Below, piece by piece: positions 54,331 to 64,000 of a stretch of DNA of 64,000 nucleotides. Location of the stretch: assembly GCA_000814665.1 (NCBI GenBank), contig JWIH01000020.1:186001-250000 (forward strand). The letters are read 5' to 3'. A program made the position numbers and the translations under genes. The notes beneath the pieces were generated by a model that was not told the origin of the DNA, ran no database searches, and worked only from the letters and a program-made list of their open reading frames with translations. Position 1 is the stretch's first letter; each line of letters starts with the position of its first letter. This DNA is from Pseudoalteromonas flavipulchra NCIMB 2033 = ATCC BAA-314 (GTDB lineage: Bacteria > Pseudomonadota > Gammaproteobacteria > Enterobacterales > Alteromonadaceae).

Positions 54331-56571
54331 ATGAATACAAGAGCAAAAATAGAAGACGCCCAAGTAGATGACTACATCAGCCAATTAGCCGCTTTGGAAG
54401 CCGGTAAGTGTCGCGACCCATTTGCCTTTTTAGGGCTACACCAGCTAGATGCCAAGCGCTCAGTCGTGCGCTGTTTTATTCCTGATGCGACAGAAGTTAA
54501 GGTGCTTACCAACAATAGCAGTTATGCGCTTGAACGGTTTCGCAAAAGTGCGCTATTCACATTAGATTTTAAAGCGGATGACATCAGCAAAGATTACCAG
54601 CTTGAAGTGCACTACCCAGAGCAAACCGTCACTGGGAGGGATGTATATAGTTTTGAAAGTTGCTTGGCTGATGATGCCTTGTACTTATTTAATGAAGGAA
54701 CACAAGCTCAAGCTTATTTGCATTTAGGTGCACATCAAGTAGAGATAGAGGGAGTAATTGGGTTTCGATTTGGTGTTTGGGCGCCAAATGCGTTGTCTGT
54801 TTCTGTGATAGGTGAGTTTAACCATTGGCAGGCCGTGCAGCATCCAATGCGATTACATCCAGCCAGTGGTGTATGGGAGCTTTTTATTCCGGCTCTGGAG
54901 GTTGACTGCTGCTATAAATTTGCAATCACCACATTTGAGGGGGAGCGCATAGAAAAGGCCGACCCCTTTGCATTTAAAATGGAACAAGCTCCGGGCACGG
55001 CGAGTATAACTCAGGCTCGACCAGCCGCTTTCACGTTGAGCCAAGCTGATCATGATAAAAAGGCGCTGCGTAATAAAATCAATGCACCCATTAGTATTTA
55101 TGAGGTGCATTTGGGCTCTTGGAAACGCCGAGAGGAAGAAGGTAATCGCTATCTTACGTATCGAGAGTTAGCGGACGACCTTATCCCCTATGTAAAGGCT
55201 CTGGGATTTACCCATTTGCAACTGATGCCTATCAGTGAATATCCTTTTGATGGCTCTTGGGGTTACCAACCGGTGGGGTTATTCTCGCCAACCAGTCGCT
55301 TTGGTGGCGTGGAGGATTTTGCTTACTTTGTTGAGTGCTGTCATCGTGAAGAGCTCGGATTACTTATCGACTGGGTACCGGGACATTTCCCATCAGATCC
55401 CCATGGTTTACATAAATTTGATGGTACGCATTTATTTGAACATGCTGATAAGCGGCAAGGATTTCACCCAGATTGGAACACCTATATTTTTAACTACGAC
55501 CGCGCTGAAGTAAAAAGCTTTTTGCTGTCGAATGCGATGTATTGGATAAAAGAATACGCCATCGATGGCTTAAGAGTGGATGCTGTGGCATCGATGCTTT
55601 ATTTGGATTACAGCCGTAAACATGGGGAATGGGTGCCAAATCAATATGGCGGCCGTGAAAACCTAGGTGCAATAGAATGCCTCAAATCAGTTAATACCAA
55701 ATGTTATGGCGTTGACGAAGGTATTATGATGGTCGCTGAAGAATCCACAGCTTGGCCCGGTGTTACCCGCAGTGTTGAACACGATGGTTTGGGTTTTGGT
55801 TATAAGTGGAATATGGGGTGGATGAATGACACGCTAAACTATATGTCTAAAGACCCAATTCATCGCAAGTACCATCACCATGAAATGACTTTTTCGATGG
55901 TGTATGCCTATTCTGAAAATTACATCTTGCCATTAAGTCACGATGAAGTGGTACATGGCAAAGGTGCGCTACTGAGCAAAATGCCAGGAGACGATTGGCA
56001 GCAATTCGCTAATTTACGTGCCTACTATGGCTTTATGTTTGCCCACCCAGGTAAAAAGTTGCTGTTCATGGGCGCTGAACTTGCCCCCCGAGAGGAGTGG
56101 GATCATAACCAACAACTCAACTGGAAGTTGCTTGAAAGTGAAGCGCACCAAGGCGTGTATAAGTGTGTCAAAGCGCTCAATACGACCTATAAATCAACGC
56201 CGCAACTATTCGAGTGTGATAACAAATCAACAGGATTTAATTGGATTGATGGGGGGAACGCTGAGCAAAGCATATTTAGTTTTGTACGCTACGGACGAGA
56301 TGGTGTTACACCGCTGGTGGTGATAGCAAACTTTACGCCACAAACCCATTTTCAATTCCGCTTAGGCGTGCCGTCAGCGGGTGTGTATCAAGTTATCTTA
56401 AACACGGATGACAAAACGTTTTGGGGGAGCGGCGTTGGAGTCGTTGCACATAAACAACAACTCATTGAATCGAAAAACATAGCAAGCCATGGCCTTGAAC
56501 AAAGTATCGATATAACCGTTCCGCCTTTGGCAACCGTGTATTTGCAGCTGATCTCTGGTGGCACATGCTAA
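54331..56571 (+). CDS. glgB: 1,4-alpha-glucan branching enzyme
   Basis: 746 residues: N-terminal early-set module(s) (about 1-230, with CBM48 FGVWAPNALSVSVIGEFNHW), GH13 core with catalytic GLRVDAVASML, nucleophile/acid pair in MVAEESTAWP and PLSHDEVVHGK, and C-terminal all-beta domain. Makes alpha-1,6 branches in glycogen. Its 3' end overlaps glgX by seven bases; both follow malQ. Confidence 0.95.
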   Translation: MNTRAKIEDAQVDDYISQLAALEAGKCRDPFAFLGLHQLDAKRSVVRCFIPDATEVKVLTNNSSYALERFRKSALFTLDFKADDISKDYQLEVHYPEQTVTGRDVYSFESCLADDALYLFNEGTQAQAYLHLGAHQVEIEGVIGFRFGVWAPNALSVSVIGEFNHWQAVQHPMRLHPASGVWELFIPALEVDCCYKFAITTFEGERIEKADPFAFKMEQAPGTASITQARPAAFTLSQADHDKKALRNKINAPISIYEVHLGSWKRREEEGNRYLTYRELADDLIPYVKALGFTHLQLMPISEYPFDGSWGYQPVGLFSPTSRFGGVEDFAYFVECCHREELGLLIDWVPGHFPSDPHGLHKFDGTHLFEHADKRQGFHPDWNTYIFNYDRAEVKSFLLSNAMYWIKEYAIDGLRVDAVASMLYLDYSRKHGEWVPNQYGGRENLGAIECLKSVNTKCYGVDEGIMMVAEESTAWPGVTRSVEHDGLGFGYKWNMGWMNDTLNYMSKDPIHRKYHHHEMTFSMVYAYSENYILPLSHDEVVHGKGALLSKMPGDDWQQFANLRAYYGFMFAHPGKKLLFMGAELAPREEWDHNQQLNWKLLESEAHQGVYKCVKALNTTYKSTPQLFECDNKSTGFNWIDGGNAEQSIFSFVRYGRDGVTPLVVIANFTPQTHFQFRLGVPSAGVYQVILNTDDKTFWGSGVGVVAHKQQLIESKNIASHGLEQSIDITVPPLATVYLQLISGGTC

Positions 56572-58616
56572 CCAGTTATCGCGGCGATCATCAATTATTG
56601 GGTGCAACGGCCAGTGATAAAGGCGTTAACTTTTGTGTTTATGCACCGAAAGCGAAACGCGTAACCCTGTGTCTGTTCGACAAAAGCGGCCATAGCGAAG
56701 TGAATCGGATAGGTATGTTTCGGCATGAGGGCGGAAATTGGTCATTGTTTATCGAGGGAGCACAAGTCGGAGACTTATATGGCTATCGGGTAGACGGGGA
56801 GTATAGTGCGGAAAAAGGGCTGCTTTTCAATGCCAATAAGTTACTCTTAGACCCATATTGCCGCGACTTTTTTGGTGAGTTTACTTGGAGTGAACGGCAT
56901 TTTTGCCATTTGCCAGTAGGCCATTTAAACCCATCTGATAACGCCTGTGATATGCCAAAGAGTAAAGTGACGGCGATTGAGAAGTATCAAGGGAAGCGAC
57001 CCAAGACTCCGTGGAGTAAAACGGTGATCTATGAATGTCATGTTAAAGGCGCAACTGTTAGGCACCCAGATATTCCAAGTAAACACCAAGGAAAATATTT
57101 AGGGATTGCTGAACAAACCTTTATCGATCACCTCAAGCATATTGGTGTTACTGCGATTGAGCTGCTACCTGTGCATGCGTTTATCAACGAGCAATTTCTT
57201 ACGACCAAAGGGCTAAAAAATTATTGGGGATATAACAGCCTCAACTTTTTTACACCACACAAAAGTTATCTCGTTAACGACGACATCAATGAATTTAAGG
57301 TAATGGTAGAGCGGCTCCATCAAGCCGGTATTGAGGTTATTTTGGATGTGGTGTTTAACCATACTGCGGAAGGTGGCTTGGATGGCCCGACAATTAGCTT
57401 TAAAGGGTTTGATAACCTGACTTATTACAGCACCTTCCCGAGTAAGCCCAATGTCTACATTAATGACACCGGCTGTGGAAACACAATGAATATCTCGAAC
57501 CCTGTGGTATTAAGACTTGTCTTGGACAGCTTGCGCTATTGGGTGGAATACATGGGGGTGGACGGTTTTCGCTTTGATTTGGCGACGATCCTTGCTCGTC
57601 AAGCCTCGGGATTTTCAAATCAACATGCATTTTTGCAAGCGATCCATCAAGACCCAGTGCTTAGCAAAGTAAAACTGATTGCCGAGCCTTGGGATATTGG
57701 TCCCGGTGGGTATCAACTTGGACAATTTCCTTCTCCGTGGCGTGAGTGGAATGATAAATATCGAGATACAGTTAGGCGCTTCTGGCGTGGTGATGAGGGA
57801 GTATTGCCAGAGCTTGCGATGCGTATTCATGGTTCCAGTGATCTGTTTGAACATAACTTACGGGGTCCTTTGAACTCCATAAATTTTCTTACCAGTCATG
57901 ACGGCTTCTCATTGTTTGATTGGACGGCTTACGAGCATAAACACAATGAAGCAAACGGCGAGGCAAATAGAGACGGCCACAGTGAAAACTTTTCATTTAA
58001 TTGTGGGGTAGAAGGATTCAGTGCCGACCCTCAAATCAATGAATTGCGCCTCAGTATGCAGAAAAATGCATTACTCACTTTGTTTTTATCCAAAGGGATC
58101 CCGATGATTTGTGCGGGAACCGAAATGGCACATACGCAAAGTGGCAACAATAATGCTTACTGCCAAGACAACTGCACTAGCTGGCTGGCATGGAAAAACC
58201 ACCAGCAACACCACACGTTAACTTTTTTTATCCAAGATTTACTTGCCCTTCGAAGGCAATTTGCCGCGTTTTCTCACTCATTTTATGTCCATGACAGTGA
58301 CAGTCGTTTTGCGGTGAATTGGTTTAATGAACAAGCAAAGCCGTTATCGCCTGAACAATGGCGAGAGCCGAGCCGCAAATGGTTGAGTTACACCATTACC
58401 GATCAGCAGTTAGGGCAAAGCTTATTGATAATTCTGAACGCCAGTGAAAGTGCATTGCAAATAAAGCTGCCATTTAGTGCATTTTCATCTCATTGGCAGC
58501 AAGCAATCACCACTGCGGTTGAGCCGCATCGACCAGAGTTAGATTCTTATTTACAGGTTCCAGCTAAGTCAGCATGGATATTTACATCAATCAAAGGGGA
58601 TGAAAAGCATGGCTAA
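56565..58616 (+). CDS. glgX: Glycogen debranching enzyme
   Basis: 683 residues: CBM48-like N-terminus (GVNFCVYAPKAKRVTLCLFD), GH13_11 core with GFRFDLATILA, LIAEPWDIGPGGYQLG and FLTSHDGFSLFDW, C-terminal beta domain. Removes alpha-1,6 branches from limit dextrins for GlgP. Start overlaps glgB; end overlaps glgP. Confidence 0.94.
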   Translation: MLTSYRGDHQLLGATASDKGVNFCVYAPKAKRVTLCLFDKSGHSEVNRIGMFRHEGGNWSLFIEGAQVGDLYGYRVDGEYSAEKGLLFNANKLLLDPYCRDFFGEFTWSERHFCHLPVGHLNPSDNACDMPKSKVTAIEKYQGKRPKTPWSKTVIYECHVKGATVRHPDIPSKHQGKYLGIAEQTFIDHLKHIGVTAIELLPVHAFINEQFLTTKGLKNYWGYNSLNFFTPHKSYLVNDDINEFKVMVERLHQAGIEVILDVVFNHTAEGGLDGPTISFKGFDNLTYYSTFPSKPNVYINDTGCGNTMNISNPVVLRLVLDSLRYWVEYMGVDGFRFDLATILARQASGFSNQHAFLQAIHQDPVLSKVKLIAEPWDIGPGGYQLGQFPSPWREWNDKYRDTVRRFWRGDEGVLPELAMRIHGSSDLFEHNLRGPLNSINFLTSHDGFSLFDWTAYEHKHNEANGEANRDGHSENFSFNCGVEGFSADPQINELRLSMQKNALLTLFLSKGIPMICAGTEMAHTQSGNNNAYCQDNCTSWLAWKNHQQHHTLTFFIQDLLALRRQFAAFSHSFYVHDSDSRFAVNWFNEQAKPLSPEQWREPSRKWLSYTITDQQLGQSLLIILNASESALQIKLPFSAFSSHWQQAITTAVEPHRPELDSYLQVPAKSAWIFTSIKGDEKHG

Positions 58617-61092
58617 TAAAAGTGCGCCAGTATGCGTGGTAAAACATTGGCAAGATGCACCAAAGATAGATGAAAACACCTTGAGTGATGATTTGACTCG
58701 TCACTTTTACTACACCTTAGGTCGAGACAAAGTAGGAGAGTCGCGACTGTATTTGTACCATGCATTAGCCTTGACTATTCGTGACCGATTAGTCGCCCGT
58801 TGCCGGGCAACAAAAGAGCACATTAAGAGTAAAAAGACGCGTAAAGCAGCCTATCTCTCGTTGGAATTTTTAATGGGTAGAGCACTGTCTAATGCGGTGT
58901 TAAATCTAGACTTAGAAGAACAAGTTCAAGCGGCATTACAAGAATACTGTACGGAGCTTGAAGAGGTCGCGCAGGCTGAACATGATGCAGGTCTTGGTAA
59001 TGGTGGTTTAGGCCGCCTTGCAGCTTGTTTTTTGGATAGCTGTGCTTCATTAGCCCTTCCTGTTGTTGGTTACGGTTTGCGTTACGAATTTGGGATGTTT
59101 AACCAAACCTGTGAACAGGGTCACCAAGTAGAACAGCCAGATAACTGGCTCCGTGAAGGTCATCCATGGGAGCTTGCCGCACCAGAACAAGCCCGCAGAG
59201 TTAAGTTTTTTGGTCATGTTGAAGTACATACCGACAAAAACGGTAGGCAGCATCGTGAGTGGCTTGATACGCAAGATATTCTCGCCGTGCCTTACGACGT
59301 TCCTGTGCCTGGATATCGTAATGAGGTGGTAAACACATTAAGACTATGGAAATCAGAGGCAACCGATGAGTTTGACCTCAACGAATTTAACGCCGGCAGT
59401 TATTCAGAAGCGGTGGCTAAAAAGAATCTCGCTGAGCAGATAACGATGGTGCTGTACCCCAATGATGCCAGTGAAAATGGTAAAGAGCTGAGACTAAGGC
59501 AGCAGTACTTTTTATCCAGCGCGAGCTTGCAAGACGTGATTGCAACTTGGGTTGAGCAATACGGCGATGATTTCAGTGATTTTGCGGACTATCACGTATT
59601 CCAACTCAATGATACCCATCCAAGTATTGCCGTAGCTGAACTAATGCGTATTTTATTAGACGATTACGAGCTGGAGTGGGATGCCGCGTGGAAGATAACG
59701 ACATCAACCATGGCATATACCAATCATACTTTATTGCCTGAAGCATTAGAGCGCTGGTCTGTGAGTTTATTTGAGCGCTTGTTACCAAGGTTGCTAGAAA
59801 TTATCTATGAGATCAATGCCCGCTTTTTGTCGGAAGTTGCACTGAAATGGCCCGGTGATATCGAAAAGCAGCGCGCGCTGTCACTCATTGAGGAGTCTAG
59901 CCATCCTCAAATTCGCATGGCGTATCTTGCGATCGTAGGCAGTTATTCTGTCAATGGTGTTGCTGCGCTTCATACCGAGCTATTAAAAGCTGGCTTGTTT
60001 AACGATTTTTATCAACTGTGCCCAGAGAAGTTTAATAATAAAACGAATGGGGTGACGCCAAGACGCTGGTTATCGCACTGTAATCCAGAACTGGCGCAAT
60101 TGATTAGCGATAAAATAGGCGACGGCTGGCAAGCTGATTTTTCTAAAATTAGTGAACTACGTCGTTTTTACGATAACCACGCCTTCCAAAAGCAGTGGCT
60201 AACAGTCAAACAAAACAACAAACAACGTCTTGCTGAGCTAATTGCCCATGAATGTCAGGTAGAGTTTGATCCAACTATGATGTTTGATGTTCAAGTCAAG
60301 CGTATTCATGAATACAAGCGTCAGCTACTTAACGTATTGCACGTTATCCATCTTTACGATCGGATCTGTCGTGGTGATGTGGCAGAGCTCGTTCCTCGTT
60401 GCGTACTGTTTGGAGGTAAGGCTGCACCCGGTTATTACATGGCGAAGAAGATCATTAAATTAATCAACAATGTTGCCAATGTTATCAACAATGACCCCGC
60501 GGCGAGGCCCTATCTTCGAGTGGCTTTCATGCCCAATTACAATGTCTCAAAAATGGAAGTGATTTGTCCTGCAACAGACTTATCAGAGCAAATTTCAACC
60601 GCAGGAAAAGAAGCGTCTGGCACAGGCAACATGAAGTTTATGATGAATGGTGCAATCACCATAGGCACCTTAGATGGTGCCAATATTGAAATACGAGAAT
60701 GCGTTGGTGCAGACAACTTTTACTTATTTGGTGTAACTGCTGAACAAGCACAGCAAGTGCGCCAAAATTATCAGCCCCTTAAGATAATAGAAAGCAACAA
60801 TGACCTTAAACGTGTTATGGCTTTGCTCGAAAGTGGGCACTTTAACCTATTTGAGCCTAATATCTTTGATGACGTAATTAACTCAATTAAGAGTAGTACC
60901 GATCCTTGGTTAGTGGCACAAGATTTTCCTTCCTATGTTGAGAGCCAGGAGCATGCGGCTCAAGCATACAAAGACAAGGAACATTGGCTGCGCATGAGTA
61001 TTCTCAATACCGCAGCAAGTGGAAAATTTTCTAGCGATAGAACAATTCAAGATTACAGCGATGATATTTGGCGCTTGAGCCCAATGCAGTAG
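58609..61092 (+). CDS. glgP: Glycogen phosphorylase
   Basis: 827 residues, normal length. Releases glucose-1-phosphate from glycogen. PLP-site segment [19 protein letters not shown] with the Schiff-base lysine, plus [31 protein letters not shown] and [16 protein letters not shown], all standard. ATG 58609 (MANKS) is preferred over 58600 because AAGGGGA gives proper spacing for it. Overlaps glgX by eight bases. Confidence 0.95.
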   Translation: MANKSAPVCVVKHWQDAPKIDENTLSDDLTRHFYYTLGRDKVGESRLYLYHALALTIRDRLVARCRATKEHIKSKKTRKAAYLSLEFLMGRALSNAVLNLDLEEQVQAALQEYCTELEEVAQAEHDAGLGNGGLGRLAACFLDSCASLALPVVGYGLRYEFGMFNQTCEQGHQVEQPDNWLREGHPWELAAPEQARRVKFFGHVEVHTDKNGRQHREWLDTQDILAVPYDVPVPGYRNEVVNTLRLWKSEATDEFDLNEFNAGSYSEAVAKKNLAEQITMVLYPNDASENGKELRLRQQYFLSSASLQDVIATWVEQYGDDFSDFADYHVFQLNDTHPSIAVAELMRILLDDYELEWDAAWKITTSTMAYTNHTLLPEALERWSVSLFERLLPRLLEIIYEINARFLSEVALKWPGDIEKQRALSLIEESSHPQIRMAYLAIVGSYSVNGVAALHTELLKAGLFNDFYQLCPEKFNNKTNGVTPRRWLSHCNPELAQLISDKIGDGWQADFSKISELRRFYDNHAFQKQWLTVKQNNKQRLAELIAHECQVEFDPTMMFDVQVKRIHEYKRQLLNVLHVIHLYDRICRGDVAELVPRCVLFGGKAAPGYYMAKKIIKLINNVANVINNDPAARPYLRVAFMPNYNVSKMEVICPATDLSEQISTAGKEASGTGNMKFMMNGAITIGTLDGANIEIRECVGADNFYLFGVTAEQAQQVRQNYQPLKIIESNNDLKRVMALLESGHFNLFEPNIFDDVINSIKSSTDPWLVAQDFPSYVESQEHAAQAYKDKEHWLRMSILNTAASGKFSSDRTIQDYSDDIWRLSPMQ

Positions 61093-61123
61093 TCACCGCA
61101 AAAAGTTATGGAGAGAAGAAATA

Positions 61124-62398
61124 ATGCCTAATTATGCGAATCGTTATATTAGTACCCTCACTCGAGAAACATATGCTTTAATACTTGCGGGTGGAAGAGG
61201 TTCGCGCCTTCACGAGCTCACCAATTGGCGAGCGAAACCCGCTGTTTATTTTGGCGGCAAACATCGAATTATCGATTTTCCACTGTCTAACTGCATTAAC
61301 TCAGGGATCCGTCGGGTTGGTATTGCCACGCAGTATAAGTCGCACTCGCTTATTCGCCATGTTAATCGCGCATGGGGACACTTTAAAAAGGAGCTGGGAG
61401 AATCTGTAGAGATATTGCCAGCATCACAGCGATATGGTGATGAATGGTACTGCGGCACAGCAGACGCAGTTTTCCAGAATATGGATATTATTCGTCATGA
61501 GCTTCCCAAGTACGTTATGATCTTATCGGGTGATCATGTCTACAGAATGGATTACGGTGGCTTGCTTGCAAAGCACGTTGAGACAGGTGCAGATATGACC
61601 GTATGTTGTATTGAAGTGCCTTGTGAAGAAGCAGCAAAAACGTTTGGTGTCATGACGGTAGATGAAAGCAACCGTGTGCGTCGCTTTGATGAAAAACCGG
61701 TAGATCCGGCGTCAATCCCTGGAAAGCCAGGTGTATGTTTGGCGTCTATGGGGAACTATGTGTTTAACACTGAGTTTTTATTCGAGCAGTTGAAAAAGGA
61801 TGCGGAACGAGAAGGGTCTGGCCGTGACTTTGGTCATGATATTATCCCATCCATCATAGAAGAGCATAATGTGTATGCGTATCCATTTTGCGACCCATCA
61901 CATGAAGGGCAGCCATATTGGCGAGATGTAGGGACGCTTGATTCATTCTGGGAAGCAAATATGGAGTTGGTTTCTCCTGAACCACAACTTGATCTCTATG
62001 ATCCTCATTGGCCAATTTGGACTTATCAGGAACAGTTACCACCAGCTAAATTTATATTTGATGATGATGATAGACGCGGTATGGCCGTAGACTCAACGGT
62101 TTCTGGTGGCTGTATTATTTCTGGCTCTAAGGTTAAGCGTTCATTGCTGTTTTCCAATGTGCATGTTCACTCGTATTGTGAAATTGAAGGAGCCGTTGTG
62201 TTGCCTGGTGCCAAAATCGGGCGTAACTGCAAAATCAAAAACGCAATCATTGACCGCAGTTGTCAAATACCAGAGGGGATGACAATTGGTTACGATACTG
62301 ACTTAGACAAAGAGAATGGCTTTAGAGTGTCGAATAAGGGGATCGTATTGGTGACCCGAGATATGCTCGCAGAGCTTGCGGAAAAAAATAATAAATGA
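61124..62398 (+). CDS. glgC: Glucose-1-phosphate adenylyltransferase
   Basis: 424 residues. Makes ADP-glucose, the controlled step of glycogen synthesis. Nucleotide-binding [29 protein letters not shown] and the substrate site GDHVYRMDY are present, and the C-terminal beta-helix follows (residues 300-420). Starts 31 bases after glgP. GGAGAGAAG is a good RBS. Confidence 0.95.
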   Translation: MPNYANRYISTLTRETYALILAGGRGSRLHELTNWRAKPAVYFGGKHRIIDFPLSNCINSGIRRVGIATQYKSHSLIRHVNRAWGHFKKELGESVEILPASQRYGDEWYCGTADAVFQNMDIIRHELPKYVMILSGDHVYRMDYGGLLAKHVETGADMTVCCIEVPCEEAAKTFGVMTVDESNRVRRFDEKPVDPASIPGKPGVCLASMGNYVFNTEFLFEQLKKDAEREGSGRDFGHDIIPSIIEEHNVYAYPFCDPSHEGQPYWRDVGTLDSFWEANMELVSPEPQLDLYDPHWPIWTYQEQLPPAKFIFDDDDRRGMAVDSTVSGGCIISGSKVKRSLLFSNVHVHSYCEIEGAVVLPGAKIGRNCKIKNAIIDRSCQIPEGMTIGYDTDLDKENGFRVSNKGIVLVTRDMLAELAEKNNK

Positions 62399-62414
62399 TC
62401 CATGTAGAGGTACT

Positions 62415-63950
62415 ATGCATGTAATTTTAGTGGCAGCCGAAAACGATCGGTTGCCAAATTGTAAGGTAGGGGGCGTCGCAGATGTAATACGTGACGTGCC
62501 TTATGCATTGGCGCAGCTTGGCATTAAAGTATCGGTGGTGACACCTGATTATGGCCAAGCTGCTTTAAATCGAAACTTAGTCGCTGATATTGCCGTCCCT
62601 TTTCGTCAACACCTAGAAACGGCGACTCTTTGGTCTGTTGAAGAAAGTGACAATGTCACTCAGTATGTCATTTCACACTCATTGTTTAGTGAGCATCACG
62701 GCGCTATTTACTGTAATGATCCTCACCAGCCCTTTGCCACGGATGCAAATCGATTTGCGTTTTTTAGTGCGGCAGTTGCTGAACTTATTGAACATGAGTT
62801 GATAGCAGAGGTAGATGTTGTACACCTACATGACTGGCATGCTGCTGTCGTTGCGGTACTTCGTCAGTTTAGTCCAAGATTCAAACGCTTAAAGACGCTG
62901 AGGACAGTCTATACTGTGCATAACCTTGCACTTCAAGGGATCCGGCCTTTTAATCATGACTTTTCCAGCCTTGAGTCTTGGTTTCCGACACTCACCTATG
63001 ATGGGCTCAGTATTTGCGATCCTAAATACCCTCACTGCTTTAACCCAATGCGAGCGGCTATTAATCTTTCAGACAAAGTGCATGTTGTTTCTCCTAATTA
63101 CGCCAAAGAAGTGATGATCCCAAGCCATCCTGAGCTTGGTTTTTTTGGTGGCGAAGGGTTAGAAAGCGACATGCAGCATGCGTCTCATGAAGGACGGTTA
63201 GCTGGTATTTTAAACGGTTGTGTGTATGATGAGTCAGGTGACGAAGAGAATCTAACTTTTGCTGACTATTTGGCGCTTGCTGAGCAGCATGTGTTTCAAT
63301 GGATGGCAAAATCAAGCCAAGTATTATCTCGGTTTTACATTGCTCATCAACGCATACTCGCTTGGCGCGGTGAAGCCTTTAGTGGCAAGCTAATTACAAG
63401 TGTCGGTCGTCTCACCGATCAAAAAGCACTTATTTTAAGACAGCCTACCCAATCAGGCATTGTGCTCGATGACATCGCAAAAATAGCCAAGCACCAAGGA
63501 GCACGTATTGTGATTGTTGGCTCTGGTGACCCCAGTCTTGAGCAGCTATTTACCGAAGTAATGGCACGCCATAACAATGTCTTGTTTTTAAATGGTTATG
63601 GTAAAGCACTCGGCGAACAGCTGTACCCGTTAGGTGATTTGTTTTTAATGCCAAGCTCCTTTGAGCCTTGTGGTATCAGCCAAATGCTTGCGATGCGCGC
63701 TGGACAACCTTGTATCGTACATAAAGTGGGTGGACTATATGATACGGTAAAACACAATGAAACAGGCTATTGCTTTGAAGGAGAAACACTCGCTGAGCAA
63801 GGTAGTCAGTTTATTGCGATTTTTGAATTAGCGCTTGCTGATCTGATGAACGATAGCGAAAAATATCAACAACTCAGGCTGCAAGCTCGTATGCAGCGCT
63901 TTGACTGGTCTGATGTTGCACAAAAATACTGCGAACAATTATATAGATAG
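62415..63950 (+). CDS. glgA: Glycogen synthase (ADP-glucose)
   Basis: 511 residues from ATG 62415 (MHVILVAAENDRLPNCK), 16 bases after glgC with GAGG upstream; the frame is open from 62376 but that would overlap glgC without an RBS. GT5 family: KVGGVADVIRDVP is the ADP-glucose loop (standard form KTGGLADV), HDWHAAVVAV, and the late SFEPCGISQMLAMRAGQPCIV with HKVGGLYDTV. Elongates glycogen chains. Its variant loop and the tight linkage to malQ/glgX suggest a lineage-specific form. Confidence 0.9.
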   Translation: MHVILVAAENDRLPNCKVGGVADVIRDVPYALAQLGIKVSVVTPDYGQAALNRNLVADIAVPFRQHLETATLWSVEESDNVTQYVISHSLFSEHHGAIYCNDPHQPFATDANRFAFFSAAVAELIEHELIAEVDVVHLHDWHAAVVAVLRQFSPRFKRLKTLRTVYTVHNLALQGIRPFNHDFSSLESWFPTLTYDGLSICDPKYPHCFNPMRAAINLSDKVHVVSPNYAKEVMIPSHPELGFFGGEGLESDMQHASHEGRLAGILNGCVYDESGDEENLTFADYLALAEQHVFQWMAKSSQVLSRFYIAHQRILAWRGEAFSGKLITSVGRLTDQKALILRQPTQSGIVLDDIAKIAKHQGARIVIVGSGDPSLEQLFTEVMARHNNVLFLNGYGKALGEQLYPLGDLFLMPSSFEPCGISQMLAMRAGQPCIVHKVGGLYDTVKHNETGYCFEGETLAEQGSQFIAIFELALADLMNDSEKYQQLRLQARMQRFDWSDVAQKYCEQLYR

Positions 63951-63977
63951 CGAAAATGTAGATAAAAAAATTTTCGC
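63950..63977 (+). terminator. Possible terminator hairpin after glgA
   Basis: GCGAAAAT (63950-63957) / ATTTTCGC (63970-63977), starting on the last base of the stop codon. The T run after it is poor, so efficiency is doubtful. Confidence 0.45.
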
Positions 63978-64000
63978 ATCTGTGTTAAGTATTTAGCAAT

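Overview
The window reads as chromosome of a marine gammaproteobacterium of the Alteromonadales, most like Pseudoalteromonas. I infer this from overall gene content: a long FadE with a DUF1974 tail, abundant secreted proteases and TonB-dependent import, an AstC/AstA/DUF1338 cluster, a glycogen cluster headed by a CBM48 protein, and intergenic repeats ending in ATACCAATT. I see no tRNA, rRNA, CRISPR array, prophage or transposase gene.

Layout. 1-332: 3' end of a YbaK-type deacylase. 611-2866: acyl-CoA dehydrogenase behind a FadR-like site. 3304-5076: small-molecule kinase plus EamA transporter. 5103-8533: secreted subtilase, orphan periplasmic binding protein, cytochrome b562. 8819-15374: two zinc metallopeptidases of the basic secretory protein family flanking a TonB-dependent receptor, with three copies of a LacI-type operator. 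15677-16080: zinc-independent L36/L31 pair. 16538-24428: housekeeping and hydrolase genes (DapA-like, RhlE, AraC regulator, S41-like and esterase-like proteins). 24497-26443: accessory island with a broken NTF2-like gene, an inverted-repeat-rich non-coding tract and a TIR-domain gene bracketed by perfect 13-bp inverted repeats. 26449-37743: ZapE, CRP/nitroreductase/YdcZ, GST, AbgT transporter, photolyase cluster, isochorismatase, RNase Z, DUF2252 and PPK2. 38114-43034: a 967-residue protein of unknown function with two near-identical SUMF1-fold lipoproteins. 43248-51462: isochorismatase, unknown proteins, arginine catabolism genes with an Lrp regulator, and a GGDEF-EAL protein. 52043-63950: glycogen operon CBM48-malQ-glgB-glgX-glgP-glgC-glgA.

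How the genes work together. The glycogen operon is compact, and its gene products cover synthesis (GlgC, GlgA, GlgB) and breakdown (GlgP, GlgX, MalQ). The peptidase/receptor locus looks like an inducible uptake system: surface and secreted peptidases would process a polymer and the receptor would import products. The most unusual items are the inverted-repeat-bounded TIR gene, the operator-linked peptidase/TonB receptor locus, the 967-residue protein with duplicated lipoproteins, and an 11-bp inverted repeat that contains the Shine-Dalgarno sequence of the subtilase.

Limits: family names come from recognised motifs, not database searches. Starts were moved from the longest frame wherever a ribosome binding site or signal peptide argued for it.
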